A stretch of 64,000 nt of DNA from Microbacterium sorbitolivorans (GCF_003327285.1 NZ_KZ848473.1:744001-808000), one strand, 5' to 3'; positions 50,344-59,370 are shown, counted from the first letter of the stretch. The notes: generated by a model not told the origin, from the letters alone. Numbers and translations: made by a program.

Positions 50344-50922
50344 ATGACAACCTCGAACCTGATCCTGATGGCCGTCGACCTCGTGGCCGCCGCCATTCTC
50401 GCCTTTGGCGTCTACTACCCCCGCCACCGCCGGCGCGACCTCGTCGTCGCCTTCATGGGAGTCAACATCGGCGTACTCGCCGTCGCGACCGTCCTCGGCA
50501 CAGCGCAGGTAGCAGCGGGACTCGGACTCGGACTCTTCGGTGTTCTCTCGATCATCCGCCTGCGCTCGTCGGAGATCTCGCAGCGCGAGGTCGCCTACTA
50601 CTTCGCGGCCCTCGCGATGGGCCTCATCGGCGGGCTCGGCGCCACCGACGTCGCGATCCCGACCGGCCTCATCGCCCTGATCCTCGTGACGATGTGGGTC
50701 GCCGACCACCCGGCGCTGCTCTCGCGCAGCCGCCACCAGGTGGTGCGTCTCGACCGGGCCATCGCCGACGAAGACGAGCTGCGCGACGAGGTCGAGGAAC
50801 GCCTCGGCTGCACCGTCACGTCGCTGACCGTGCAGCAGCTCGACCTCGTGAACGACTCGACCCTCGTCGACGTTCGCTACCGCACCGAGCCCACCCGCGT
50901 CGGAAGCGTGGTGGCACGATGA
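50344..50922 (+). CDS. DUF4956 membrane protein
   Basis: The 192 residues have four to five membrane segments in the first 120 residues, with the family core GLGLGLFGVLSIIRLRSSEISQREVAYYFAALAMGL, and a cytoplasmic C-terminal alpha/beta domain (about 125-190). The ATG has AAGGAG upstream. It overlaps the VTC-domain gene as ATGA. DUF4956 and VTC genes are regular partners in bacteria. I infer that DUF4956 supplies the membrane channel for the polymer, like the membrane parts of eukaryotic VTC. Confidence 0.9.
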   Translation: MTTSNLILMAVDLVAAAILAFGVYYPRHRRRDLVVAFMGVNIGVLAVATVLGTAQVAAGLGLGLFGVLSIIRLRSSEISQREVAYYFAALAMGLIGGLGATDVAIPTGLIALILVTMWVADHPALLSRSRHQVVRLDRAIADEDELRDEVEERLGCTVTSLTVQQLDLVNDSTLVDVRYRTEPTRVGSVVAR

Positions 50923-51692
50923 CCGCCGTCCTCTCCGGCACCGGCTTCGCGCCCGTCTCGCTCGACGAGCTCGTCGCCGAGGCGGAGCTCCTCACCCGCG
51001 TCGACCGCAAGTACCTCCTCCCCGAGGACGAGGCGGCCGAGATCATCGCCTCCTTCACCGACGACACGCGAGTGCTCGAGATCGATGGCCGCCGCGAGTT
51101 CTCGTACGACTCGGTGTACTTCGACACCGACGACGACCTCGCCTACCGGCTGACGGCACAGCGCCGCCGACGCCGGTTCAAGCTCCGCACCCGCACCTAC
51201 GTCGACACCGGCGGCTCGTTCCTCGAGCTCAAGACGAAGAGCGGCCGCGGCAGCACCGTCAAGCGACGGATCCCGTACGACACCGCAGACCGCACCCGGC
51301 TCACCCCCGAGGGCGGCGCGTACGTCGCGCAGCTTCTGGACGACGAGGGCCACGACCCGGCGATCGTCGACCAGCTGCACCCCTCCCTCATCAGCCGGTA
51401 CCGCCGCACGACGCTCCTGCTCTCCTGCGGGAGCCGCGCGACGGTCGACACGGCGCTGCGCTGGTCGGACACCGATGGCGAGACCATCGACCTGCCCGGC
51501 TTCGCCATCGTCGAGTCCAAGTCGGCAGGTCGCCCAGGCGCGCTCGACCGCGCGCTGTGGCGGGCAGGCCACAGGCCGAGCGGCATCAGCAAGTTCGGCA
51601 CGGGCACCGCAGCACTGCGACCCGACCTTCCCGACAACAAGTGGTCTCGCACCCTGCGCGGCCCGTTCGCCCTAGCTGAGGAGCTGTCATGA
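50919..51692 (+). CDS. VTC-domain polyphosphate polymerase-like protein
   Basis: The 257-residue protein is a stand-alone VTC domain of the triphosphate-tunnel fold. Tunnel residues are present: TRVDRKYLL (Lys31), a basic run RRRRRFKLRTRTY at 82-94, ELKTKSGRGSTVKR (Glu103, Lys105, Lys107), SRYRRTTLL and VESKSAGRPG. There is no SPX domain or membrane segment. In yeast Vtc4 such residues make polyphosphate from ATP and thread it through the membrane. It is coupled by ATGA overlaps on both sides to DUF4956 and the beta-helix lipoprotein. Confidence 0.87.
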   Translation: MTAVLSGTGFAPVSLDELVAEAELLTRVDRKYLLPEDEAAEIIASFTDDTRVLEIDGRREFSYDSVYFDTDDDLAYRLTAQRRRRRFKLRTRTYVDTGGSFLELKTKSGRGSTVKRRIPYDTADRTRLTPEGGAYVAQLLDDEGHDPAIVDQLHPSLISRYRRTTLLLSCGSRATVDTALRWSDTDGETIDLPGFAIVESKSAGRPGALDRALWRAGHRPSGISKFGTGTAALRPDLPDNKWSRTLRGPFALAEELS

Positions 51693-53116
51693 CCTTCAAA
51701 CGCATCGTCCTTCCCCTGTCCGTCGTGACCGCCGCGGGCCTGCTGCTCGCCGGCTGCTCGGTCGGATCCGCGGTAAACGACGCCGGTTCGACGGCATCCG
51801 AGACGACGATCACCTCGTCGAGCACGTCGTCGTCGGGGTCGTCGTCCTCCGAGAGCGACTCCACGACCACCGCGACCTCGTTCACGGGCGATCTCTCGCC
51901 CGAGGAGGTGATGGCGGCGAACGCCGACTACACCACCGTGAACGACGACGAGTGGGACGAGTCCGACGCCGTCGACGTCACGCTCGACGGCGACACCGCC
52001 AGCAGCGACAGCTCCGGCGTCGAGGTCGACGGCTCGACCGTCACCATCACCGAGGCGGGCGTCTACCGCCTGTCGGGGACGCTCACCGGATCCGTCGTCG
52101 TCGCGGCCCCCGACGACGCGCAGGTCGTGCTGATCCTCGATGGCGCCGACATCGCCAACTCCGACGGCGCCGCCATCGACATCCAGACGGCAGACGACGT
52201 CGCCATCTTCCTCGCCGACGGCAGCGACAACTCGGTCTCGGACGCGGCGAGCTACGCCGACGACGCCGACGCCAAGGCAGCAATCCACGCCGACACCGAC
52301 CTCACGATCTCGGGCACCGGCTCGCTCACCGTCGTGGGCAACGGCAACGACGGCATCTCGTCGACCGACGACCTCGTCATCCTCTCGGGCAACATCACCG
52401 TGACGGCCGCCGACGACGCCCTGCGAGGCAAGGACTCGCTCGTCGTCGAGGGCGGCACGCTCGACCTCACCGCGGCGGGCGGCGACGGCCTGAAGAGCGA
52501 CCAGGAAGACGACGAGACGAAGGGGTACATCCTCGTCACCGGCGGCACCATCACGATCGACTCCGGCGACGACGCGATTCAGGCGCAGACCGATACCGTC
52601 ATCACGGGAGGCGACTTCACCCTCACGGCGGCCGACCACGCCGTGCAGGCCGAGCAGATCCTCTCGATCGGCGGCGGCACGATCCTCGTCGAGGCCTCGA
52701 ACGAGGGCATGCAGGCGATCTCGATCGGCATCTACGCCGGCGACATCGACATCACCGCGAGCGACGACGGCATCAACGCGGCCGGCATCAACACCGGCGG
52801 CAGTGACCGCGAGACCGACACGGGCGAGCGCCTCGAGGTCTACGGCGGAACCATCACGATCGACGCCGTCAAGGACGGGCTCGACTCGAATGGATCGATC
52901 GTGATCACCGCCGGCACCCTCGACATCACGAGCGCCGACAACGGCGGCGACGGCCCGCTCGACGCCAACGGCACCGTGACGATCGCCGAGGGCACCGTCA
53001 CCGCCAACGGCAGCGTCGTCGACCCCGACTCGGCCGGCACGTCGGGCGGACCCGGCGGCGGTCAGATGGGTGGCGGATCCACGGGCGGCGGCGGCCGCCC
53101 CGGATCCGGCAGCTAA
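51689..53116 (+). CDS. Asp-rich right-handed beta-helix lipoprotein (Cthe_2159 / carbohydrate-binding type)
   Basis: The 475-residue lipoprotein has a signal ending LLLAGC (Cys23), a Ser/Thr linker (about 35-65), then repeating short strands with Gly-Asp-Asp-rich turns such as GGTITIDSGDDAIQAQ, GTGSLTVVGNGNDG and GGTLDLTAAGGDGLKS, typical of Cthe_2159-like calcium-binding polysaccharide-binding helices. The tail is Gly-rich. It is the last gene of the DUF4956-VTC unit (ATGA overlap) and would act on the outer face of the membrane, perhaps holding the product polymer or Ca2+. Confidence 0.85.
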   Translation: MTFKRIVLPLSVVTAAGLLLAGCSVGSAVNDAGSTASETTITSSSTSSSGSSSSESDSTTTATSFTGDLSPEEVMAANADYTTVNDDEWDESDAVDVTLDGDTASSDSSGVEVDGSTVTITEAGVYRLSGTLTGSVVVAAPDDAQVVLILDGADIANSDGAAIDIQTADDVAIFLADGSDNSVSDAASYADDADAKAAIHADTDLTISGTGSLTVVGNGNDGISSTDDLVILSGNITVTAADDALRGKDSLVVEGGTLDLTAAGGDGLKSDQEDDETKGYILVTGGTITIDSGDDAIQAQTDTVITGGDFTLTAADHAVQAEQILSIGGGTILVEASNEGMQAISIGIYAGDIDITASDDGINAAGINTGGSDRETDTGERLEVYGGTITIDAVKDGLDSNGSIVITAGTLDITSADNGGDGPLDANGTVTIAEGTVTANGSVVDPDSAGTSGGPGGGQMGGGSTGGGGRPGSGS

Positions 53117-53130
53117 CGCACGCCGATCGT

Positions 53131-53164
53131 TGAGGGTCGTCTCCCACCCGGGAGACGGCCCTCA
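53131..53164. terminator. Hairpin between the beta-helix gene and alrA
   Basis: A 15-bp stem with one G-T pair (53131-53145 with 53150-53164) and a 4-base loop. It overlaps the alrA stop codon, so it probably serves both convergent transcripts. Confidence 0.7.
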
Positions 53165-54187
53165 GCCCGTGTAGACGCGAGTGACGAGCGGCGACACGCG
53201 CAGGAGCGGCTCCTCGCCCACGGTATCGAGCGCCTCGCCGAGGTCGGTCGGCGTCGGCTCGCCGTGGGATCCGGGCCCGAAGAGGGTCACCTCGTCACCG
53301 ACGGCCGCGCCCTCCCATGCTTCGACGCGCGACGAGAACGGATCCACGCGCAGGAGCGCCCGCGCGCCCGCGGGCGTCGCGACGCGGGCCCGGCCCGCGA
53401 GCGCGGACGGGTAGCCGTCAACGGACCCGAGATCGATCGTGACGTCGTCGCCGACCGCGCTCACGCGCGCGACGAGCGACGAGATCGGCGCGATGCCGGG
53501 GATGTCCGGGCCGTCCGCCGAGCGCACGCCGTAACAGAACGCGCCGATGCGGACGAGCTCGTAGCGGAACTCCGGGCGGTGCCAGGCGGCTGCGCTCGCC
53601 GCGAGGTGGCGGATCTCCGGCGCAAGCCCCGCGGCCCACGCCTCCCCCACCGCTGCGTCGAACTGGGCCCGCGCGATGTCGTCGTCGCGGTCCGAGGCCT
53701 CGGCGATGTGGCTCCACACGCCGGCGACACGGATGCGACCCTCGGCCTCGAGTTCGGCCGCGCGGGCGCAGAACGCGCGCCACTGTTCGGGCCGCACGCC
53801 GTTGCGGTGCAGGCCCGTGTCGATCTTGAGGTGCACCGTCGCGGTGCCACCCACCGCCGCGATGCGCTCGAGGTACGCGGCGTCGCCGACGCCGAGCTCG
53901 AGGCCCTCGGCGATGGCGGTGCGGGCCTCGTCCTCCGAAACGGTCATCCAGCAGAACACGCGCGCGCGGTCGCCCGCGACGCGCTTGGCGCGGACGGCGC
54001 TCGGGATGTCGATGCCGCCGAACCACATCGCACCGGCCTCGAGGGCGGCGCCGACGATCGGCTCCACGCCCTGCGCGTAGGCGTCGTCCTTGATGACGAC
54101 GAGCACCTCGGCGGGTGCCATGCGACGGCGCACGGCGCGCACGTTCGTGCGGAACTGGTCGAGGTCGACGCGCAGCTCGGCGCTCAT
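53162..54187 (-). CDS. Alanine racemase-like protein A (barrel with PLP Lys; catalytic Tyr missing)
   Basis: The 341 residues have the full Alr architecture: an N-terminal PLP barrel with Lys in VVIKDDAYAQG, HLKIDTGLHRNG, WSHIAEASD and ELVRIGAFCYGV, then a C-terminal beta domain. At the position of the catalytic Tyr block (normally GYADGYPR) it reads GSVDGYPS, so the Tyr is Ser, and the later GRVxMD block is degraded. Alr active sites combine Lys of one subunit with Tyr of the other, so a homodimer should be impaired. The gene overlaps alrB by 4 bases. A racemase for another amino acid is possible. Confidence 0.85.
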   Translation of the reverse strand: MSAELRVDLDQFRTNVRAVRRRMAPAEVLVVIKDDAYAQGVEPIVGAALEAGAMWFGGIDIPSAVRAKRVAGDRARVFCWMTVSEDEARTAIAEGLELGVGDAAYLERIAAVGGTATVHLKIDTGLHRNGVRPEQWRAFCARAAELEAEGRIRVAGVWSHIAEASDRDDDIARAQFDAAVGEAWAAGLAPEIRHLAASAAAWHRPEFRYELVRIGAFCYGVRSADGPDIPGIAPISSLVARVSAVGDDVTIDLGSVDGYPSALAGRARVATPAGARALLRVDPFSSRVEAWEGAAVGDEVTLFGPGSHGEPTPTDLGEALDTVGEEPLLRVSPLVTRVYTG

Positions 54188-54837
54188 GCGATCTCCTCCC
54201 GGCGTGCGTGGAGGCCCGCGATGGCGGCGAGCTCGAGCTCCGTCCACCCGGTCGCGCGCGCCCACTGCCACAGCAGGTGCGCCCGGCCGGCGCCGAAGAG
54301 CACGGCCTCGTCGCGCGGGCTCACGGCCACGTCGCCCACCTCGACGACGCACACGTCCATTGCGACGCGCCCGATGATGGGGCATTCCTCGTCGCCAATC
54401 ACCACGAGGCCCGCGGGCTCGTCGCCCGTCCAGCCGATCGCGCGGGCCACGCCCTGGGCGTAGCCGCCGGAGACGAGCGCGACGCGCGTGTCGGCCTCGG
54501 GACGGTACCAGTAGCCGTACGACACGCCCTCGCCCGCAAGCAGCGCCTTGGTCTGCAGCACGGGCGCCACGAGCGTCATCGCGGTTTCGCCGCGCCCCTC
54601 CAGGCCGAAGACGTCCGCGAGAGGAAGCGCCGGCGCGTCGGGGTCGCCGTCACGAATCTCGGCCGTGACGCCGGCCTCCCGCGCGACCGCGGCCACGAGC
54701 TCCGCGCCGTGCCCGCAGGCGTCGCGGCGCAGGTCGATCGCGGCCGATGGTTCCGTCGCGTGCGCGATCTGGATGTTCCGTGCAAGCGCGGAACGCGAGA
54801 TCCGCGCGATGGGCGCGCTGGAGGATCCGAAAACCAT
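54184..54837 (-). CDS. Alanine racemase-like protein B (C-terminal domain; PLP Lys missing)
   Basis: The 217-residue short protein keeps the Alr C-terminal beta domain with the catalytic Tyr in VSGGYAQGVARAIG and the GRVAMDVCVVEVGD block. Its N-terminal part is a remnant: RRDACGHG stands where Alr has KADAYGHG, so the PLP Lys is Arg, and most of the barrel is absent. It therefore holds the half that protein A lacks. It sits between the ATP-grasp gene (2-base gap) and alrA (4-base overlap). Confidence 0.83.
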   Translation of the reverse strand: MVFGSSSAPIARISRSALARNIQIAHATEPSAAIDLRRDACGHGAELVAAVAREAGVTAEIRDGDPDAPALPLADVFGLEGRGETAMTLVAPVLQTKALLAGEGVSYGYWYRPEADTRVALVSGGYAQGVARAIGWTGDEPAGLVVIGDEECPIIGRVAMDVCVVEVGDVAVSPRDEAVLFGAGRAHLLWQWARATGWTELELAAIAGLHARREEIA

Positions 54838-54839
54838 CG

Positions 54840-55883
54840 TCAGCGGCGCGAGGCGGCAGCGGCGGCGTCGAGGACGGGCTTGTGACGCGCGCGCGAGCCC
54901 GTGCGGATGCCGGTCGCGCTCACGCGGGTCTCGTAGAGGCCGGGGGTCCAGTTGCCCTCGACGAGGATCGGGCCGTTCGGGCCAACCGCGATGTCCCAGC
55001 CGACGTACGGAACCGTCGGCAGCTCGCGCGCGGCGCGGTCGAGGAAGGCCACGACCTCGTCCCACATCGGCACCTGGAAGTCGACGATCGACTTGCCCGA
55101 CTCGGGGTGGGTCTCGTACTTGCTGATGTGCTTGCCGGTGTGGCCGGGGCCGAACGAGCGGCCGTTCTCGTCGAGCATCGTGAAGAAGCCGCCCCACGTG
55201 AACTGGTCGGAGACCGAGCCGCGGCCGAACTTCTGGGCGCCCATGAGAATGTGCACCTTCTCGCCGTCGAAGAACGTCGCGACGCGCGTCGTGTTGACGG
55301 TGCCGGCGCAGTACTCGGCGAGGTACGGGTGCTGCACGATGGGCTCCTCGAGGAGGGTCTGCCCCTTCGTGATGAGCTCGGTGCGGAACGCCTCGGCGTC
55401 GGCGACCTCGGCCATGTCGTAGCGGAACACGCCCTTGCCCTCGCGGCCGACCGGGGTCTTGGCGATAATGATCGGGTGGCGCGCGACGAAGCCCTGGAAG
55501 TCGGCGAAGGTCGAGTTGTCGAGGTCGAGCCAGTCGCGGCCCGCGTACTCGGCGAAGCGCTTGTGGAACGAGATCTTGTTCTCGAGGATCAGCACGTCGA
55601 CCGGGTCGTTCAGCGTGTCGGCCAGGTGATGCTGCACGAGCGCCGTCATGAAGGTCTTGCGCTCCTTCTTCGTCAGCAGCGCGAAGTCGGCCTCGTAGAA
55701 GTCGATGTACGCCGTGTCGTGGAAGGCGGCCCACACCATCATGTCGGCGAGCACGCCGGGCGCCCACTTACCCTGCTCTTCGGCGATCTGCTTCGCGAAG
55801 CCCCACGGGCGCGACAGATTGAAGGAGGCGAGTCGGCTCACGAAGTACTTGAGGCGGCGCACGGGCGCGACAGCTGGGGACAC
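54840..55883 (-). CDS. Sugar-transfer-associated ATP-grasp protein 1
   Basis: The 347 residues have an all-alpha N-terminal third and an ATP-grasp fold: the Lys and Gly-rich loop IIAKTPVGREGKGVF, the hinge TLLEEPIVQHP, VNTTRVATF, and metal ligands in VGWDIAVGPNGPILVEGNW. ATP-grasp enzymes join a carboxylate to an amine or thiol through acyl phosphate. GTG 55883 has AAAGG upstream. It is the first gene of a leftward operon with the two racemase-like genes and is a paralog of the divergent 55975 gene. Confidence 0.85.
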   Translation of the reverse strand: MSPAVAPVRRLKYFVSRLASFNLSRPWGFAKQIAEEQGKWAPGVLADMMVWAAFHDTAYIDFYEADFALLTKKERKTFMTALVQHHLADTLNDPVDVLILENKISFHKRFAEYAGRDWLDLDNSTFADFQGFVARHPIIIAKTPVGREGKGVFRYDMAEVADAEAFRTELITKGQTLLEEPIVQHPYLAEYCAGTVNTTRVATFFDGEKVHILMGAQKFGRGSVSDQFTWGGFFTMLDENGRSFGPGHTGKHISKYETHPESGKSIVDFQVPMWDEVVAFLDRAARELPTVPYVGWDIAVGPNGPILVEGNWTPGLYETRVSATGIRTGSRARHKPVLDAAAAASRR

Positions 55884-55974
55884 GAAGGACCTTTCCTGGG
55901 CGGGTCTCGGGAAGACCTACTTTACCGAGAGAGCCTCCGATTCCTGGTGAATGCCCGCGTGCTAGCCTTGCGCG

Positions 55975-57009
55975 GTGGACCAGAAGCAGTTGCGCGTGCA
56001 GTATCTCTTTAATCGAGCTCGCCGCCTCAATCCCACCCAGCTCATCGATATCGCCAAGGGCGTGAAGCGCGTCTCGAAGGCTCCCCTGCCCGTCATCGTG
56101 GCAGACATGCTGTGGTGCTCGGTGCGCTACGAGATGGCCTTCCGCGACTACCTCGTCTGGGATATTCGCCTCCTGAAGGCATCCGAGCGCAAGACGTGGA
56201 TGACGCACCCGAAGGCGTTCCGCCTCAACTCGACGCTCAACGGCCCCGACTCGCGGGCCATCGTCGGCGACAAGGTGCGCTTCCTGAACGACTTCGCCGA
56301 CCTCATCGGCCGCGAGTGGCTCGACGCCGCGACTGCGACGGACGACGAGCTCGCCGCGTTCCTCGCCCGCCACGACCGCGTCATTGCGAAGCCCGCGAAC
56401 GGCGAGGGCGGCGCCGGCATCTCGATCATTACCTCGGCCGAGGTTACCGACGTCGCCGTCTTCCGCCGGAGCCTCATCGACAACGATCAGACGCTCGTCG
56501 AGGAGGTGCTGCGCCAGCACCCCGACCTCGACCGGCTCTACCCCGACAGCGTCAACACCGTGCGCATGATCACCTACCGCGACCCGCAGGGCACGCTGCA
56601 CGTCATCGCGTCGGTGCTGCGCATCGGCAACGGATCCGTCATCGATAACTTCGCGTCGGGTGGCATGTTCACGATGCTCGACGATGACGGCGTGGCGCTC
56701 TACCCCGGCGTCGACAAGCAGTCGAACGTGTACCCCGAGCACCCGATCACGGGCACGGCGATCGCAGGCTTCCGCGTGCCGCACTTCCCCGAGATCCTCG
56801 AAATGGTCGAGGAGGCCTCGAAGCGCCTCCCGACGATCCCCTACGTCGGCTGGGACATCGCCATCACGGCGAACGGCCCCGCGCTGATCGAGGCGAACCA
56901 CAACTCGAGCGTCTTCCAGATGAAGCCGACCGCCTCCGGCGTGCGCACGGGCCTGCTGCAGCGCTACCGCGACGCCATCGGCCCCGGCGTGCTCGACAAG
57001 CGCCGCTAA
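55975..57009 (+). CDS. Sugar-transfer-associated ATP-grasp protein 2
   Basis: The 344-residue paralog of the divergent gene at 54840-55883 shares all landmarks: VIAKPANGEGGAGISI, TLVEEVLRQHPDLD, SVNTVRMITYRD, the shared ASGGMFTMLDDDG and VGWDIAITANGPALIEANH. The nucleotide and metal residues look intact, so both copies may be active. It starts with GTG 91 bases from its divergent paralog; no clear ribosome site is seen. It is followed by a strong bidirectional terminator. Confidence 0.85.
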   Translation: MDQKQLRVQYLFNRARRLNPTQLIDIAKGVKRVSKAPLPVIVADMLWCSVRYEMAFRDYLVWDIRLLKASERKTWMTHPKAFRLNSTLNGPDSRAIVGDKVRFLNDFADLIGREWLDAATATDDELAAFLARHDRVIAKPANGEGGAGISIITSAEVTDVAVFRRSLIDNDQTLVEEVLRQHPDLDRLYPDSVNTVRMITYRDPQGTLHVIASVLRIGNGSVIDNFASGGMFTMLDDDGVALYPGVDKQSNVYPEHPITGTAIAGFRVPHFPEILEMVEEASKRLPTIPYVGWDIAITANGPALIEANHNSSVFQMKPTASGVRTGLLQRYRDAIGPGVLDKRR

Positions 57010-57030
57010 GACCGCCAACCAGAAAGCGCT

Positions 57031-57074
57031 GCAAACGAGAAACGCCCTGCCTGCGCAGGGCGTTTCTCGTTTGC
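57031..57074. terminator. 20-bp stem terminator between ATP-grasp 2 and murJ
   Basis: A perfect 20-bp stem (57031-57050 with 57055-57074) with loop CTGC has GTTTCTCGTTTG in one direction and the mirror in the other. It separates convergent genes. Confidence 0.85.
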
Positions 57075-57076
57075 GC

Positions 57077-58660
57077 TCAGCGGCGGCGAAGCGTGTTCCG
57101 CGCCGTCTTTACCTCTGGCGCGCGCAGGAGCGCGAGGATCGCGACGTAGACGACGCCGACGACGCCCGCGACGATCACGGCGCCCGCGGCGCCCGTGAAC
57201 CGGTTCGCGAGCATCCAGCCGTGACTGGATCCGAGCAGCAGGTACGTTCCCCAGCCCGCCGCGCCCGCGACGGCGGCCACGAGGCCGAAGCGCACGAGCG
57301 CGAGCCACGTCGCGCCGAGGCCGAGCGGGCCGATCTTGCGGCGCAGCAGGATGGTCGCGAGCACGGTCTGCGCGATGCCGGCGGTCGACTGCGCGAGCGC
57401 GACGAGCGCCGTGATGTGCTCCTGCGGCGCGAAGGCCGCGATCAGCAGCGTGAAGATCAGCACGAGCGCGCCCTGCACCATCGTGAAGACGAAGGGTGTG
57501 CGCGCGTCGCCATAGGCGTAGAACGTGCGCTGCACGATGTAGAGCACGGCCATCGGGATCAGGCTCACGAGGTAGCCGATCAGCACGGGGGCGATCAGCA
57601 CGGCGCTCTCGGCGTTGTTGCTGAACATGCGCGAGGCCGGCACCGCCGCTGCCGCGACGGCCGCCGTCGCCGCGACGACGAAGAAGCCGAGGGTGCGGAT
57701 CGACTGGCTGATGTCGGCGCGGAGCTCGTCGTGGCGGCCGAGAGCGGCGTGCTCGCTGAGGCGCGTGAAGTAGGGCGTACCGATCGCGAGGATCAGGACC
57801 GAGTACGGCACCATGTAGACGAGCCAGGCGTTCTGCGACGCGAACACCGACGGGAAGTCGCCCGACGCGTCCGACATCGTGCGCTGCTGGACGATGCCGA
57901 CCAGCTGGCCGATGAGCGTCGTCACGAGCGTCCACGACGCGAGGTTGCGCATCGCGCCGAGGCCCATGCCGCGCCAGCGGAAGTCGGGGCGCATCGGGAC
58001 CCCGACCTTCCGCCAGAAGGCGATGAGAACGACGAGCTGCGCCACGATGCCGAGCGTCGCGAAGCCCGCGAGCGTCACGATCATGGGCGTCGTCCACGCC
58101 GAGACCTCGGTCTGGTCGCCGCCGAAGATCACGATGAAGGCCGCGAAGCCCGCGATCGACACCACGTTGTTCACGACGGGCGCCCACGCGTAGGGGCCGA
58201 AGACCTTGCGCGCGTTCAGAATCTCGCCCAGCAGGGCGAACATGCCGTAGAAGAACAGCTGCGGGATGCACCAATAGGCGAAGCTCGTCGCGAGCGCGCG
58301 CTGCGGGCCCGTGTAGTTCGCCGCGAACAGGTCGACGAAGAACGGCGCCGCAAGGGTCGCGGCGATCGTGATGACCGCCATGATCGTCGCGCCGAGCGTC
58401 AGTAGCTTCTGCAGGAAGCCATGACCGCCGTCCTTCTGGGCACTCACCCGCACGACCTGCGGCACGATGACACCTGTCAGGATGCCGGCCGAGATGACCT
58501 GGTAGATGCTGTTCGGAAGCTGGTTGGCCGTGCCGAATGCGTCACCGGCACGGCCAACGCTGCCAACCGCCGCGACGAGTACCATAGTGCGCGCCAGACC
58601 GCTGACGCGGGACGCGAGCGTCCCGGCCGCGATCATGGCGCTCGCGCGAGCGAGTCCCAT
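57077..58660 (-). CDS. murJ: MurJ/MviN-family lipid II flippase
   Basis: This MOP-superfamily flippase of 527 residues has 14 predicted membrane segments. The signatures are SRVSGLARTMVLVAAVG, ANQLPNSIYQVISAGILTGVIVPQVVR and GEILNARKVFGPYAWAPVVNN. MurJ flips the peptidoglycan precursor lipid II. The ATG has AAAGG upstream. It is 24 bases downstream of the CofE-like gene and sigA on the same strand. Whether it is the only murJ in the genome cannot be told; actinobacteria usually have another near the origin. Confidence 0.9.
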   Translation of the reverse strand: MGLARASAMIAAGTLASRVSGLARTMVLVAAVGSVGRAGDAFGTANQLPNSIYQVISAGILTGVIVPQVVRVSAQKDGGHGFLQKLLTLGATIMAVITIAATLAAPFFVDLFAANYTGPQRALATSFAYWCIPQLFFYGMFALLGEILNARKVFGPYAWAPVVNNVVSIAGFAAFIVIFGGDQTEVSAWTTPMIVTLAGFATLGIVAQLVVLIAFWRKVGVPMRPDFRWRGMGLGAMRNLASWTLVTTLIGQLVGIVQQRTMSDASGDFPSVFASQNAWLVYMVPYSVLILAIGTPYFTRLSEHAALGRHDELRADISQSIRTLGFFVVAATAAVAAAAVPASRMFSNNAESAVLIAPVLIGYLVSLIPMAVLYIVQRTFYAYGDARTPFVFTMVQGALVLIFTLLIAAFAPQEHITALVALAQSTAGIAQTVLATILLRRKIGPLGLGATWLALVRFGLVAAVAGAAGWGTYLLLGSSHGWMLANRFTGAAGAVIVAGVVGVVYVAILALLRAPEVKTARNTLRRR

Positions 58661-58684
58661 GCGAGCCTTTTCTGGATCCGGCCG

Positions 58685-59370
58685 TCAGGCCTTTCGGATG
58701 ATTCCCATCGGCGTCGACTGGTGGCCCTGTCCGAGCGGGTTGTCGCTCAGGATCTTCACCAGCTGACGCTCCGCCGTCTTGTCGAGCGTGGAACCCAGGA
58801 TGTTGCCGCCGATGTCGTTGATGTCAACGACCGCGACATCGCATCCGACGATCTTCTTCACGTCGAAGGCAACCTCGCGCGGGCGTTCCGGGCCGAGAAC
58901 GACGGCCTCGTTGTACGGAGGAATCGTGCCGGGCGTCGGCCCGTCGATCGCGCGCGCCTTCTCACCGGCGATCCGGTAGAAGTCGCCGCGGCGACCGAAG
59001 AGCTTCGTCACGGCTGAGACGGCGGCGGCGAAGAGGATCCGGAGCGTGCCGACCTCGCGAAGCGCGAACTCCATCGTCTCGGGGATGCCGAGGCCGATGC
59101 CGTACGAGGTCTTCGTCACGTAGCGCGAGAGGAAGGTCGCGAGCTTTCGCGGCTTGATCTCGCTCATCATGTACGAGCGGCCCTGCATGATCGCGACGAT
59201 CTTCTCGGTCACGAACAGCAGGTCGCCCGGCTGAACCTCATCGACGGCGTAGGTGCGGATGACCTCTTCGAGCGTGTCGCCCGGCATGATGACGCGCGTG
59301 CGCACCGGAATGCGCAGGAAGTCGGTGCCGTCGACGTGAACCTGGAGGGCCTTGCCCTCGTTCGCCGAGC

